A stretch of DNA of 64,000 nucleotides, from contig CAZYNH010000001.1 of the NCBI GenBank assembly GCA_964648295.1, positions 271,118 through 335,117 on the forward strand. Reading direction: 5' to 3'. The notes below the pieces were generated by a model. The model was given only the letters and a program-made list of their open reading frames with translations, did not search any database and had not been told where the DNA came from. Positions 1 through 9,144 of this stretch are shown piece after piece (position 1 is the first letter of the stretch; each line of letters starts with the position of its first letter). This stretch comes from UBA4055 sp964648295 (GTDB taxonomy: Bacteria; UBA4055). The position numbers and the translations under genes were made by a program.

Positions 1-2438
1 TTTATTACCGAGTAATCATTAAGCATATCCTCTTCAGGCTGAAGCTGTCCTTGTGAATCTGAGCTGTAATATGCCAGTATCGGTTTGCTGAAAGTTTTTG
101 AGTAAAAATAAGCCTCTTTCGGGTCGTATAGCCAGTTGATCTCTTCCTTAAGAACATCTTTTCTTTTCCTGAAAAGCTTGACCTTATTTATCTCTTTTTC
201 AAGTATCTTCTGCGGCATGGTGCCGTATTTCACCGAGATAAGATTGATATCTTCGTCAAAGAAAAGAACGGCGGGAAATCTTGTTATCTTATACTTTGCA
301 GCCAGATCGTTCTTTGCCATATCTTCAAGCGAAAGGAAGATCATGTTTCTGTAATTTTTTATAAAACCGGGATTAAGTACGGTATGTTTCATATAGGTTT
401 CCGATCCAACATGATTCCTGTCCGACATGACCACCATTACAGGCATTTCAAATTCGAGCGCAAGTTCTTCAGCATGAGAGAAATTCTTAGCGTTCTTGAC
501 CTTATTCAATTCGGTCTCTTTTATCATTGAGTTCATTCTGCTGTTGAGTTGTACCGATTCGGTAATGAACGATCTCACGATCTCAGGGTCTTTTATGTTG
601 CCCTCTCTGTTTGAAAAAGTTCTTATCTGTTCTTTTGAGGTATTGACCCATATTAATGCGGGATAATGATCTATTTTCAAAGATTCGGCCAGCGGCCTGT
701 CCCTGTGCCTGTGGATAGTTAAGAGTACAGCATCGGCGGCTGTTTTTATTACACTGCTGTTTAGAAGAGCAAGCTCAAGGTATTTTGACTGAAGTTTTTC
801 GTCGTCCAGTGCCGTAATAATAAGGGGTTTCTGTTCTTTGACCGATGCCTGAACTGCTTCGTCCCATGATGTATAACGCTTCTGTTTTGCACGGGATACT
901 GAATTTTCTTTTTTCTGAATAGAGTCAGAAACCGCGATTATCTCCTGTATTTCGTACAGAAGCCTTACGAATTCAGTTCTGTTCGGGAACACAGTCAGCC
1001 CGTTGCTAATATGATCAAGTGCGGTGGCAGGATCATTTTCCATAAGGCTTATCTCCGCCTCTTCTCTGTATTTGAGAGCCGATTCATCAGACAGGTTGGA
1101 AAGGATATCCCTCGCGTCGCTGAGGTCAGAGAGGTTTTTTCTGATCAGGATCGCGGTTTCGATCGTTTTTTTCGAACCCGGGTTAATCGCTAAAGCGGAA
1201 TCAGATATTGATCTTGCCCTTTCATAATCCGATCTGTTATATTCGATCATGGCCAGGCCGTTCAAAGCTTCGACCGACTGGGGAAATACGCTCAGCGCTT
1301 TTCTGTATGATACAACAGCTTCATCAGGTCTTTTAAGCAGTCCGCTCAGAATATCGGCGCTTTTTATGAGGGCAAGAGGGTGTTCCGGGTATTCTTTAAG
1401 GAGCTGCCCTGCCGTTTCACCGCATGCGGATCTCAGTTTAAGTCTGGTGTGAAGGTCGGCTTCAGCCAGCTTAAAATACAGACTGTTGATCTGTGAACCC
1501 GATGCCTTTTTCATCAGAATGTAGGCACTGTCAAGCTGGTTCCTGTCCGTGTGGAATTTCAGGTATGAAAGAGCAAGATAGAAGCAGGTTTTTGGATTAT
1601 CCGCGTCTTTTGAGTGCATTTCAGAATAATAATTAAGTATCTCGTTCTTTTCCTCACTGTCCGCCGACATGATATTGTAATAGTTCGATTTCAGGTTTTT
1701 TTCGCTTCTTATACTTTTTGTGATCGCCCTGGCAGCTGAAAATTCAGATCTGAAATAATGCTCTTCATAGTCTGTGTAATGATCGAAGAAGAGAAGAAAC
1801 ACAATTATGATCAGAAGCAGCACAGAAGCGAAAACCGGAAGGACCACCTTAAGCAGGGTCTCCATATCCATTCTTCGTTTCCCGCCAAGACCCAGATCAG
1901 GCATGCCGGACGAATCGGGTTTTACTTCATAGACCTTAACTTTTTCCTTTATGTTCTTCAGTCTCTTGTTGCCCATGAACTCGCATTTGATGTCATCCTG
2001 GTTTCCCAGAAGAATGAGAACTGAGTGGGTGATAACTATCCCGCCGGGGTCGGCAAGAGGCCTGATCCGTGAGGCGATGTTCACACCGTCACCGAATATA
2101 TCGTCCTCTTTTATTATAACATCGCCTATGTGAATACCTATCCTGACCCAGAGTTCCCTGGACTTGGGCACGGTCGTGTTCCTGTCGGCAAAATATTTCT
2201 GGAGCTCTTTCGCGCAGTAAACAAGCATGACGGCGCTTTCGGATTCGACCAGTATCTCGTCCCCGATATGTTTTATGATCTTGCCGCCGTATTTCGCAGA
2301 TATCTCGGTTACAATGTCCTTGTGTTTCTGAAGCAGTTTAAGGGCTTCGGCCTCATTGTTCTGCATCATCTTTGTATACCCGACGATGTCGGAGAACATT
2401 ATAGCTCTTAATTTCCTTGTCGTGTTCGGTTCTTCCAT
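1..2438 (-). CDS. Adenylate cyclase with TM, TPR and thioredoxin-like repeats (partial, C-terminus off the window)
   Basis: Open from an ATG at 2438 (AAGGCGAG upstream) through the window edge: 812 codons with no stop. Residues 1-175 are a class III nucleotidyl cyclase domain. Metal-site Asp lies in FSDIVGYT; KHIGDE carries the Lys and DIFGDGVNIASR the Asp expected for adenine recognition, so ATP-to-cAMP is likely. A membrane helix follows at about 197-219, then TPR-like helices at about 260-500. From about 515 come at least two, probably three, thioredoxin-fold segments. The first two keep the cis-Pro positions (HYPALIWV, RFPAVLFF), but no CxxC is present, so they are probably binding rather than redox modules. 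Cyclase and C-terminal part lie on opposite sides of the inner membrane. It lies 29 bases downstream of pnp. The domain reading is from my own translation; the end of the protein is unseen. Confidence 0.85.
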   Translation of the reverse strand, partial: MEEPNTTRKLRAIMFSDIVGYTKMMQNNEAEALKLLQKHKDIVTEISAKYGGKIIKHIGDEILVESESAVMLVYCAKELQKYFADRNTTVPKSRELWVRIGIHIGDVIIKEDDIFGDGVNIASRIRPLADPGGIVITHSVLILLGNQDDIKCEFMGNKRLKNIKEKVKVYEVKPDSSGMPDLGLGGKRRMDMETLLKVVLPVFASVLLLIIIVFLLFFDHYTDYEEHYFRSEFSAARAITKSIRSEKNLKSNYYNIMSADSEEKNEILNYYSEMHSKDADNPKTCFYLALSYLKFHTDRNQLDSAYILMKKASGSQINSLYFKLAEADLHTRLKLRSACGETAGQLLKEYPEHPLALIKSADILSGLLKRPDEAVVSYRKALSVFPQSVEALNGLAMIEYNRSDYERARSISDSALAINPGSKKTIETAILIRKNLSDLSDARDILSNLSDESALKYREEAEISLMENDPATALDHISNGLTVFPNRTEFVRLLYEIQEIIAVSDSIQKKENSVSRAKQKRYTSWDEAVQASVKEQKPLIITALDDEKLQSKYLELALLNSSVIKTAADAVLLTIHRHRDRPLAESLKIDHYPALIWVNTSKEQIRTFSNREGNIKDPEIVRSFITESVQLNSRMNSMIKETELNKVKNAKNFSHAEELALEFEMPVMVVMSDRNHVGSETYMKHTVLNPGFIKNYRNMIFLSLEDMAKNDLAAKYKITRFPAVLFFDEDINLISVKYGTMPQKILEKEINKVKLFRKRKDVLKEEINWLYDPKEAYFYSKTFSKPILAYYSSDSQGQLQPEEDMLNDYSVI

Positions 2439-2467
2439 TCAGTGCTCGCCTTAATTATTTAGCGGTA

Positions 2468-4558
2468 CTATTTTTTCTCTTCAGCCGGCTTAAGAAGTTC
2501 TTTTCTTACCAGCTTTATTCTGCCTTCCTTGTCCGTTCCGACAAATTTCACTTTCAGCTTGTCTCCGATCTTGAAGTGCTCTTCGACATTGGCTATCCTT
2601 TCAAGAGAAAGTTCCGAAACATGAACAAGGCCTTCCGTTCTCGGCATTATCTCCACGAATACGCCGAAAGGTTTAACGCCTCTGACTATTCCTTCGTATA
2701 TCTCGCCGACTTCCGGTTTAGCGAACATAGTTTTTATGTGTCTCAGAGCGGCTTCGCCGTTCTCGCCGTCCGAAAGGATCTTTATGAAACCGTTATCGTC
2801 AACATCAATTTTGACATCGAATTCTGCTATGATACCCTTAATGTTCTTTCCGCCGGGCCCCACGAACATTCCGATCTCATCGGGCGAAATTTTAAAATTG
2901 AGGATCCTTGGAGCGTGTTCGGAAAGAGCTTCTCTCGGTTTTGAGATCGTGGCGTTCATGATCCCGAGAATGTGTTTCCTTCCCTGCTTAGCCTGTTCAA
3001 GAGCTTTTTTCATAATGTCTATCGAGATGCCCTGTATCTTAATGTCCATCTGATATGCGCAGATGCCGTCTTCGGTACCTGTTACTTTGAAGTCCATATC
3101 GCCCAGATGGTCTTCGTCCCCGAGTATATCGGAAAGTATAACTACATCATCGCCTTCTTTTATGAGGCCCATAGCTATTCCCGCTACCTGTTTTTTTACG
3201 GGAACGCCGGCGGCCATCATCGCAAGCGAGTTCGAACATACTGAAGCCATAGAAGATGAACCGTTTGATTCAAGGATCTCGGAGACAAGCCTGATCGTGT
3301 AAGGGAAATCCTCTTCCGCCGGCAGAATGGGTTTGAAAGATCTTTCCGCGAGATTTCCGTGTCCTATCTCTCTTCTCGAAACACCGGTTATTCTTTTAAC
3401 TTCGCCGACCGAGAAAGGAGGGAAGTTGTAGTGAAGATAAAATTTCTGTTCCTCGTTCTCATAAATATTTTCAATGGTCTGAGTGTCCGAATCTCCTCCA
3501 AGAGTGCAAACCCCCAAACTTTGCGTTTCGCCTCTGGTAAAAAGTGCCGAGCCGTGAACTCTGGGTAAAATATCGAGTTCGCATGTTATCTGTCGGATCT
3601 GATCCGGTTTTCTTCCGTCAATTCTGACCTGATTTTTGATTATGTTCTTTCTAACTATATCTTTTTCGAGATCGTGCATGACCGTAACGAAATCTTTTTC
3701 GTCTTCAGGGAATTCGTCCTCAAGAGCTTCGGCCACATCCGCATAAAGAAGTCTTCTGGCTTCATTTCTGTCTTCCTTGATCTTGATCTTTGTGAATTCA
3801 TGGGTCTTGCTTTCGGAAAGAGAAGTCACTTTTTCTATAAGTTCTTTAGATATTTCAGGGACTGTATATTCGAATTTGGTTTTTCCGAATTCCTTTACTA
3901 TCTCAGCCTGAAAATCGCAGATATCATCAATTATCTTCTGACCGAACTGAACAGCCTGAAGCAATTCGTCCTCGCTGACTTCTTTCGATTCGCCCTCGAC
4001 CATGGAAATAAATCCTTTACCTCCGCTGATCACAAGCTCGATATCACATTCTTTCATTTGCTTTACCGTTGGATTGGCAATTAATTCACCGTTAAGTCTG
4101 CCGACCCTTACCGCGGATACAGGCTCGGAGAAAGGTATGTCGGAAAGGTTTACCGCAAGAGAGGTACCGATTATCCCGAAAACGTCCATTACCGTTTCGC
4201 CGTCAGAGGAAAGCACGCTGCACATGATCTGAACTTCATTGTTGAAACCTTCGGGGAATAAAGGTCTGATAGGCCTGTCGATTATCCTCGCGCTTAAGAT
4301 CTCGTTATTCGAAGGTCTTGATTCTCTTTTTATAAATCCGCCCGGGAATTTTCCGGCGGCATACATTTTTTCCTTGTACTCGACCGTCATTGGGAAAAAG
4401 TCGAATCCCACAGCCGCAGTTTTCATTGCACAGATCGTCACCAGAAGCATATTGTCGCCGTATTTTACTACCGCCGAGCCGTTAGCCTGTCTTGCCATTT
4501 TTCCGGATTCGAGGATCAATTCCTTTCCGCCGAGCATCATTTTTTTGCTGAAAAACAT
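2468..4558 (-). CDS. pnp: Polyribonucleotide nucleotidyltransferase (PNPase)
   Basis: Phosphorolytic 3'-5' exoribonuclease of RNA turnover, normally a trimer and a degradosome partner. The 696-residue protein has the full family layout: first RNase PH-like domain (FPGGFIKRESRPS, IDRPIRPLFP), helical linker, second RNase PH domain with the catalytic region GDMDFKVTGTEDG, a KH domain (GPGGKNIKGI) and a C-terminal S1 domain (VGEIYEGIVRGVKPFGVFVEI). Length matches typical PNPase. The ATG at 4558 has AGGAG six bases upstream. It sits in a minus-strand operon behind the gamma carbonic anhydrase gene; rpsO, its usual neighbour, is not in the window. Confidence 0.97.
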   Translation of the reverse strand: MFFSKKMMLGGKELILESGKMARQANGSAVVKYGDNMLLVTICAMKTAAVGFDFFPMTVEYKEKMYAAGKFPGGFIKRESRPSNNEILSARIIDRPIRPLFPEGFNNEVQIMCSVLSSDGETVMDVFGIIGTSLAVNLSDIPFSEPVSAVRVGRLNGELIANPTVKQMKECDIELVISGGKGFISMVEGESKEVSEDELLQAVQFGQKIIDDICDFQAEIVKEFGKTKFEYTVPEISKELIEKVTSLSESKTHEFTKIKIKEDRNEARRLLYADVAEALEDEFPEDEKDFVTVMHDLEKDIVRKNIIKNQVRIDGRKPDQIRQITCELDILPRVHGSALFTRGETQSLGVCTLGGDSDTQTIENIYENEEQKFYLHYNFPPFSVGEVKRITGVSRREIGHGNLAERSFKPILPAEEDFPYTIRLVSEILESNGSSSMASVCSNSLAMMAAGVPVKKQVAGIAMGLIKEGDDVVILSDILGDEDHLGDMDFKVTGTEDGICAYQMDIKIQGISIDIMKKALEQAKQGRKHILGIMNATISKPREALSEHAPRILNFKISPDEIGMFVGPGGKNIKGIIAEFDVKIDVDDNGFIKILSDGENGEAALRHIKTMFAKPEVGEIYEGIVRGVKPFGVFVEIMPRTEGLVHVSELSLERIANVEEHFKIGDKLKVKFVGTDKEGRIKLVRKELLKPAEEKK

Positions 4559-4575
4559 CGTTTCTCCTGTTCGTT

Positions 4576-5094
4576 TTATTTATTTATCTCATCCATATAT
4601 TCTTTTGCGTATTTCACATAGCTTTCAGCGTGATGAAGGAATTTTTCCTCGGTTTCGGCGGGAAGCTGTTTTATCACTTTTGCGGGCACACCGGCTATTA
4701 GTGAAAAATCCGGAAAGCTTTTATGTTCCAGTACCACCGATCCGGCGGCGACTATGCTGCACTTTCCGATCTTTGCGTCGTCAAGCACGGTTGCGCCCAT
4801 GCCGATAAGGGTGTTATCTCCAATCCTGCATCCGTGAAGGGTCACGCTGTGTCCGACTATCACATTATCGCCTATCACAAGGGGATAGCCTTTAGTCTGG
4901 TGCAGGCAGCAGTTATCCTGTATGTTCGTATTTTCGCCTATTATCACATCGTCCTCGTCGGCGCGAACGGTGGCGTTGAACCACACGCTCGAATTATTTC
5001 CTATCTTCACCTTACCGATAACGCAGGCGGAAGGCGCAATAAAAACGCTTTCTCCGATCTCAGGTTCGATACCCTTGTAATTGTATATCATCAT
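4576..5094 (-). CDS. Gamma-class carbonic anhydrase family protein
   Basis: Left-handed beta-helix protein of 172 residues built from hexapeptide repeats (for example VIIGENTNIQDN, CRIGDNTLIGMG). The three metal-ligand histidines of the gamma carbonic anhydrase family are in place: one in CCLHQTKG and two in VGHSVTLHGC. Members of this YrdA/PaaY/Cam group are trimeric and bind Zn or Fe; many are confirmed or presumed CO2 hydratases, others have no proven activity, so the substrate is left open. Two consecutive ATGs occur (5094 and 5091). GGAG is only two bases from the first and five from the second, so the real protein may start one residue later. It lies between maf and pnp. Confidence 0.9.
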   Translation of the reverse strand: MMIYNYKGIEPEIGESVFIAPSACVIGKVKIGNNSSVWFNATVRADEDDVIIGENTNIQDNCCLHQTKGYPLVIGDNVIVGHSVTLHGCRIGDNTLIGMGATVLDDAKIGKCSIVAAGSVVLEHKSFPDFSLIAGVPAKVIKQLPAETEEKFLHHAESYVKYAKEYMDEINK

Positions 5095-5105
5095 TACTCC
5101 AAATA

Positions 5106-5693
5106 TTAAAGTTCATAACCCAGCTCATACATTTTCTGCGAAAAAAGCGGAACGGGGAACCCCATAACGCTGAAGAAACATCCGTCTATCTTTCTGATGA
5201 ACTTTGAGCCGTAGCCCTGAATGCCGTACGCGCCTGCTTTGTCGAACGGCTCGTGAGTGTCCAGATAAGAATTTATCTGCCCGTCCGACATCGGAAAGAA
5301 CTCCACCTTCGTTTCCGTAAACTCTTTCACGACCGCGTCCCTGAATGCGTCTGAAACATAGAGCGAAGTGAAAACGCTGTGGATATTTCCGCTTAAGATC
5401 CTGAGCATTTCGAAGGCGTGTTCCCTGTCGTCAGGCTTGTTAAGAATCCGGTCTCCAATGACGACTATAGTGTCGGAAGCTATTATCAGCCTTTCGTGGA
5501 ACATAAGAGCTTTAACCGCCTCGCCCTTCTGTTCGGCCAGGTCCATAACGATCTCTCCGAATCCCTCAACCCCTCTGTGCACCTCATCTATTTCAGCCGG
5601 TTTAACCGAAAATTTCAGGCCGATATTTTCAAGAAGTTCCTTTCGCCGCGGAGATTTTGAAGCTAAAATTATGTTCCTTTCGTTAATGTGCAT
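5106..5693 (-). CDS. maf: Maf family nucleoside-triphosphate pyrophosphatase
   Basis: House-cleaning enzyme that hydrolyses non-canonical or modified nucleoside triphosphates to monophosphates and pyrophosphate. The signature is at the N-terminus: ILASKSPRRKELLENIG. Further family motifs are ASDTIVVIGDRILNKP and FDKAGAYGIQGYGSKFI, with the catalytic Asp region in the former. At 195 residues it is normal for the family. It begins six bases after the purM stop and is followed after 12 bases by the carbonic anhydrase gene, so it is translated from the pyrD-led operon. Whether it is a YhdE-type (dTTP/UTP) or YceF-type (m7GTP) enzyme cannot be decided by eye. Confidence 0.94.
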   Translation of the reverse strand: MHINERNIILASKSPRRKELLENIGLKFSVKPAEIDEVHRGVEGFGEIVMDLAEQKGEAVKALMFHERLIIASDTIVVIGDRILNKPDDREHAFEMLRILSGNIHSVFTSLYVSDAFRDAVVKEFTETKVEFFPMSDGQINSYLDTHEPFDKAGAYGIQGYGSKFIRKIDGCFFSVMGFPVPLFSQKMYELGYEL

Positions 5694-5699
5694 AATACC

Positions 5700-6890
5700 C
5701 TAATATTCTATCTTCTTTCCGTCCGGTGCAGTAATAATGACTTTGTTGCCCTCGCCGCTGTCCGGATTTTTATCTACATAGCCGATCACTTTCGAATCTA
5801 TGTTGAAAGACCCTGCGACCGACATTACTTCTTCGGCATATCTTTCGGGAAGTATTACCTCCATTCTCGATCCCATATTAAACACCTGGAACATTTCCGG
5901 ATAGTCCGTATTTGACGACGATCTGATCAGCTCGAAAAGGGGCGGAATATCCATCAGCGAGTCTTTGATATATATCACTCCGTTGCCAAAGCTCCTGCAC
6001 TTGACCTGTCCGCCGCCCGAATTGTGAACTATGCCGTGAATGTTCTTTCTTCCGATCTCGTCGAAGACCTTTTTCAGAACCGGCGCGTAAGTTCTGGTCG
6101 GTGAAAGGACGGCCTGACCGACCGTGAGCCCGCCGTGCCCGAAATCGTCCGTCAGTTTGTATTTCCCGCAGTAAACATAGTCGGCGGGAGTTTTATCGGC
6201 GAATGATTCAGGGTATTTATCCATATATATCTTCGTGAAGACATCGTGTCTCGCCGAGGTCAGACCGTTTGAGCCCATACCGGCGTTATAACTTTTCTCG
6301 TATACCGCCTGTCCGTGGCTCGCAAAGGCTACGATAACATCCTCGGGCGCGATGTTCGAGTTGTCGATCACGTCAGCCCGCCTCATCCTGACCGCTATGG
6401 TGGAATCGGCGATGAGGGTCTTGACAAGATCGCCCACATCGGCGGTCTCGCCGCCGCACGACCGGATGCCGACGCCGTTTTCGTTAAGCATCGTGATGAC
6501 CTCTTCATAGCCGGCGATTATCTCTTTTATAACCTCGCCGGGAACAAGGTGCTTGTTCCGCCCGATCGTGTTGGAGAACAGCATGTTCGATACCGCACCC
6601 GCGGCTATCACATCGTCAACGTTCATGACCAGAGAATCCTGGGCTATGCCGCGGAACACGCTTATATCGCCGGTCTCCCTGTAGTAAATGTAGGCCAGCG
6701 AGGATTTTGTGCCTGCGCCGTCGGCATGCATTATGTTGCAGTAGGCGTCGTCCCCGCCCAGAACATCTTCGATTATCTTGCAGAACGCTCCGGGGAAAAG
6801 CCCTCTGTCAGCGTCCTTAATCGCATCGTGGACCTCGGATTTTGAGGCGCTAACTCCCCTTTTCAGATATCTGTCGTCGTAATTAGTCAA
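5700..6890 (-). CDS. purM: Phosphoribosylformylglycinamidine cyclo-ligase (Bacteroidetes-type PurM)
   Basis: Step five of purine synthesis: ATP-dependent closure of FGAM to aminoimidazole ribonucleotide. The N-terminus (KRGVSASKSEVHDAIK), HADGAGTKSSLAY, FRGIAQDSLVMNVDDV and GGETADVGDLVKT match the roughly 390-residue PurM found in Bacteroidetes rather than the roughly 345-residue enterobacterial form; length is 396. The start is a TTG at 6890, inside the end of pyrD (8-base overlap), with GGAGG eight bases upstream; no in-frame ATG fits the conserved N-terminus. Co-transcription with pyrD puts a purine and a pyrimidine step in one unit. No other pur genes are adjacent. Confidence 0.94.
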   Translation of the reverse strand: MTNYDDRYLKRGVSASKSEVHDAIKDADRGLFPGAFCKIIEDVLGGDDAYCNIMHADGAGTKSSLAYIYYRETGDISVFRGIAQDSLVMNVDDVIAAGAVSNMLFSNTIGRNKHLVPGEVIKEIIAGYEEVITMLNENGVGIRSCGGETADVGDLVKTLIADSTIAVRMRRADVIDNSNIAPEDVIVAFASHGQAVYEKSYNAGMGSNGLTSARHDVFTKIYMDKYPESFADKTPADYVYCGKYKLTDDFGHGGLTVGQAVLSPTRTYAPVLKKVFDEIGRKNIHGIVHNSGGGQVKCRSFGNGVIYIKDSLMDIPPLFELIRSSSNTDYPEMFQVFNMGSRMEVILPERYAEEVMSVAGSFNIDSKVIGYVDKNPDSGEGNKVIITAPDGKKIEY

Positions 6891-7800
6891 TTATCATTCC
6901 TCCGATGAGGCTTTTTATATCTGAGATATTTCTATCTTCAACAAATTTTTCCACTCCTTCAGCTATCGTCTTAGCGGACAGAGGGTTTGTGAAGTTCGCC
7001 GTTCCGACCTGAACAGCTGCTGATCCGGCAAGCATGAATTCGATCACATCCTCCGCGGAATATATCCCGCCCATTCCGATCAGCGGTATCTTTACAGCTT
7101 TGAAGCACTTGTAAACAGCCTGGAGCGCTACGGGTTTTATCGCCGGCCCGCTGTAACCGGCAACGACCGATTTTATCTTCGGCCTGAATGTTTTCAGGTC
7201 TATCGCCATCCCGAAGAGCGTGTTGATAAGCGACAGCGAATCGGCGCCTTCTCCCTCCGCGGCCTTCGCAATGGCGGTAATGTCGGTGACGTTCGGTGAT
7301 AGTTTGACCATCATGTGCTTCGAATATACTTTTCTCACCTCACGGGTCACCTCCGCGGCCACCTTCGGGTCCGTCCCGAAAGCCACCCCGCCCTCCTTCA
7401 CATTCGGGCAGGAAATGTTGACCTCGATCCCGTCAATGCAGTCTATTCCGTCGAGTGCTTCGGCCACTTTAATATAGTCTTTAAGCTCTTTTCCGGCGAT
7501 GTTCACAATAACGACGGTATTTAAAATTTTTATTACAGGAATTTTCTTTTCTAAAAACTCCTCAAGCCCGACATTGGCGAGGCCGATGGAATTCAGCATC
7601 CCGCACTCCGTTTCCGCAATCCTCGGCATAAGGTTTCCGATCCTCATTTCCGGAGTGATAGCTTTAGTTACTATACCGCCGAGTGCGGAAAGATCGTAGA
7701 GTTCGGCGAATTCCTCGCCGTACCCGAAAGTCCCGGACGCCGTCAGTACCGGGTTTTTAAGTGTTATCCCACCGCCTATGTTCACTGATAAATCTGCCAT
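6883..7800 (-). CDS. pyrD: Dihydroorotate dehydrogenase, class 1 (probably NAD-dependent 1B catalytic subunit)
   Basis: Oxidises dihydroorotate to orotate in pyrimidine synthesis, using FMN in a TIM barrel. The 305-residue protein has the class 1 motifs: ASGTFGYG, GGIVTKAITP, CGMLNSIGLANVG, NISCPNVKEGG with the active-site Cys, and the FMN phosphate region IGMGGIYSAEDVIEFMLAGS. The short, soluble form with catalytic Cys and the wording of its motifs point to class 1B, which normally needs the iron-sulfur/FAD partner PyrK; no pyrK lies next to it. First gene of the minus-strand operon, with a good promoter directly upstream. Confidence 0.94.
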   Translation of the reverse strand: MADLSVNIGGGITLKNPVLTASGTFGYGEEFAELYDLSALGGIVTKAITPEMRIGNLMPRIAETECGMLNSIGLANVGLEEFLEKKIPVIKILNTVVIVNIAGKELKDYIKVAEALDGIDCIDGIEVNISCPNVKEGGVAFGTDPKVAAEVTREVRKVYSKHMMVKLSPNVTDITAIAKAAEGEGADSLSLINTLFGMAIDLKTFRPKIKSVVAGYSGPAIKPVALQAVYKCFKAVKIPLIGMGGIYSAEDVIEFMLAGSAAVQVGTANFTNPLSAKTIAEGVEKFVEDRNISDIKSLIGGMIID

Positions 7801-7840
7801 GCACGCGTTCCGTAAAACATAATAATTTATTAAAGGTTGA

Positions 7841-7868
7841 AATATAATGATTTTGATATAAAAGTCAA
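7841..7868 (-). promoter_or_regulatory. Promoter for the pyrD operon
   Basis: Read on the minus strand: TTGACT (7868-7863), a 16-base spacer and TATATT (7846-7841), about 40 bases before the pyrD ATG. Sequence match only; strong by eye. Confidence 0.65.
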
Positions 7869-7895
7869 ATCATATATGAGTCCAGGGCGGCACTG

Positions 7896-8918
7896 TTAGT
7901 AGGGAAGCTTCTTAAAATACCGGTTCGATAACGCGGCGAAATAGCCTTTGAACAGGAGTTTTTTGACTTCTTTTCTGGTTATTTTGTAAGTTTCGTTGGA
8001 ATCTATGAAAATGTCGAGGTCATTCTTAATTCCGTTGAGCGTAGCGTATGCCAGGACTACCGGCCAGATGCAGAAGAGACGGATCCTCCAGAGCCTTACA
8101 GGCACAGCTTCAATGTATTTAACGGCCGCCTTCAGATGTTCTTCGGCTCTGCTGATAAGTTCACCGTAAACCGCTTTTATTTCGTTCTTTCTGCCGTTTT
8201 TGAAAAACTCGTCAAGACTTATGCCGTATTTATCCAAAAGGCCGGCAGGTATAAAACACCTTCCTTCAGTAAAATCCTCTCTCGAATCCTTAATTATGTT
8301 CACATACTGCAGAGCCTTTCCGAACGACACGCCGTTCTCGAACATGACGGCACTTTTTTCTTTGCAGACTTTAAAACGATCAAGCGTAAAAAGTCTTGAA
8401 AGGAGTTCCCCTACAGTGCCTGCCACATAATATGTGTATTCCTCGAGCTCTTCGACTGTCGAAAGCTGAACTTTAGGGTTGTCTGATCCGAAAGCGTATT
8501 TTTTCATGCCTTCCGCCATCTCGACAGTCCAGTTCCGTATGTGCTCTCTGACATCTTCCGGGAAGGTTTCTATGCATTCGAATACATTAAAAGCATTTTC
8601 AAGTATTATCTTTTCAAAAGGTTTAATGTCGGATGTCGCAGCTATATCGGCGAATATGTTGTTATTATCGGGAAATGCAGCGGAATTCCGGATGCATTTT
8701 ACGGCTTTATCGAGAGCTTTTTTCTTTACTTCGACCGTGATGTCGTAAGAATCCTCGATAGTGTCGAGCAGCCGGCAGATAAGATAAGAATGACCCACAT
8801 AAAAATGCAGGTCCTTCGGAAGTATCCTGATAGACGGATAAAAAGTCCTTGAGACTTCTTTCAGCCAGATATTTCTTTTCTTAGCGAATTCGAAGGCGTA
8901 GAATTTATCATCAGTCAA
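7896..8918 (-). CDS. Squalene/phytoene synthase family protein (squalene-synthase-like)
   Basis: Head-to-head prenyl transferase family, 340 residues. Visible motifs are SRTFYPSIRILP (substrate pocket), the first Asp-rich motif RLLDTIEDS, the helix KYAFGSD, YTYYVAGTVGELL, and the second Asp-rich motif IIKDSREDFTEGRCFIP; both Mg-diphosphate binding motifs are intact. YVAGTVGE and DTIED resemble squalene synthase (two farnesyl diphosphates to squalene) more than phytoene synthase, but this is a judgement by eye. No squalene-hopene cyclase or carotenoid gene is in the window. The start is a TTG at 8918 overlapping the upstream gene by eight bases. Third gene of the rsmE unit. Confidence 0.85.
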   Translation of the reverse strand: MTDDKFYAFEFAKKRNIWLKEVSRTFYPSIRILPKDLHFYVGHSYLICRLLDTIEDSYDITVEVKKKALDKAVKCIRNSAAFPDNNNIFADIAATSDIKPFEKIILENAFNVFECIETFPEDVREHIRNWTVEMAEGMKKYAFGSDNPKVQLSTVEELEEYTYYVAGTVGELLSRLFTLDRFKVCKEKSAVMFENGVSFGKALQYVNIIKDSREDFTEGRCFIPAGLLDKYGISLDEFFKNGRKNEIKAVYGELISRAEEHLKAAVKYIEAVPVRLWRIRLFCIWPVVLAYATLNGIKNDLDIFIDSNETYKITRKEVKKLLFKGYFAALSNRYFKKLPY

Positions 8919-9129
8919 TTATTTCTTCATCCTTTGATTCATTAAGCATCATCACAAAATTGTCAGGATCTTTCACTTTGTGGTTCCTGCAGCACTCCTC
9001 CACGGTCGCGAACCTGTTCATTTCGCAGGCGAAACATCTCATTTTATTATTGACGAAGACTCTTCTTGTGGAAGGGTATTTTGTGAAAATATTAGTAATA
9101 TAATCGTCTTTAGTAATTTCTTCAGACAT
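8911..9129 (-). CDS. DUF1858-type small redox-disulfide protein
   Basis: A 72-residue protein matching the small DUF1858 / hybrid-cluster-protein-associated redox disulfide family: N-terminal ITKDDYITNIFTKYPSTRRVF, then MRCFACEMNRFATVEECCRNH. The CxxC pair is at residues 32 and 35, with a further Cys pair downstream. Function in the family is not established; a disulfide redox or metal-binding role is inferred from the cysteines. In the sequence GGAGGATATGATG the second ATG (9129) is correctly spaced from GGAGG; the ATG at 9132 is too close and a TTG at 9141 is less likely. It overlaps the following synthase gene. Confidence 0.8.
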   Translation of the reverse strand: MSEEITKDDYITNIFTKYPSTRRVFVNNKMRCFACEMNRFATVEECCRNHKVKDPDNFVMMLNESKDEEIID

Positions 9130-9144
9130 CATATCCTCCAAAAA

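Noticed and set aside
2417..2944. Plus-strand reading frame of 175 codons over the pnp end
   Set aside because: It lies antisense to the conserved S1/KH part of pnp and shows no protein motif; a shadow of the real gene.
6315..6845. Plus-strand reading frame of 176 codons
   Set aside because: Antisense to conserved purM sequence; composition is that of a shadow frame and no ribosome site is present.
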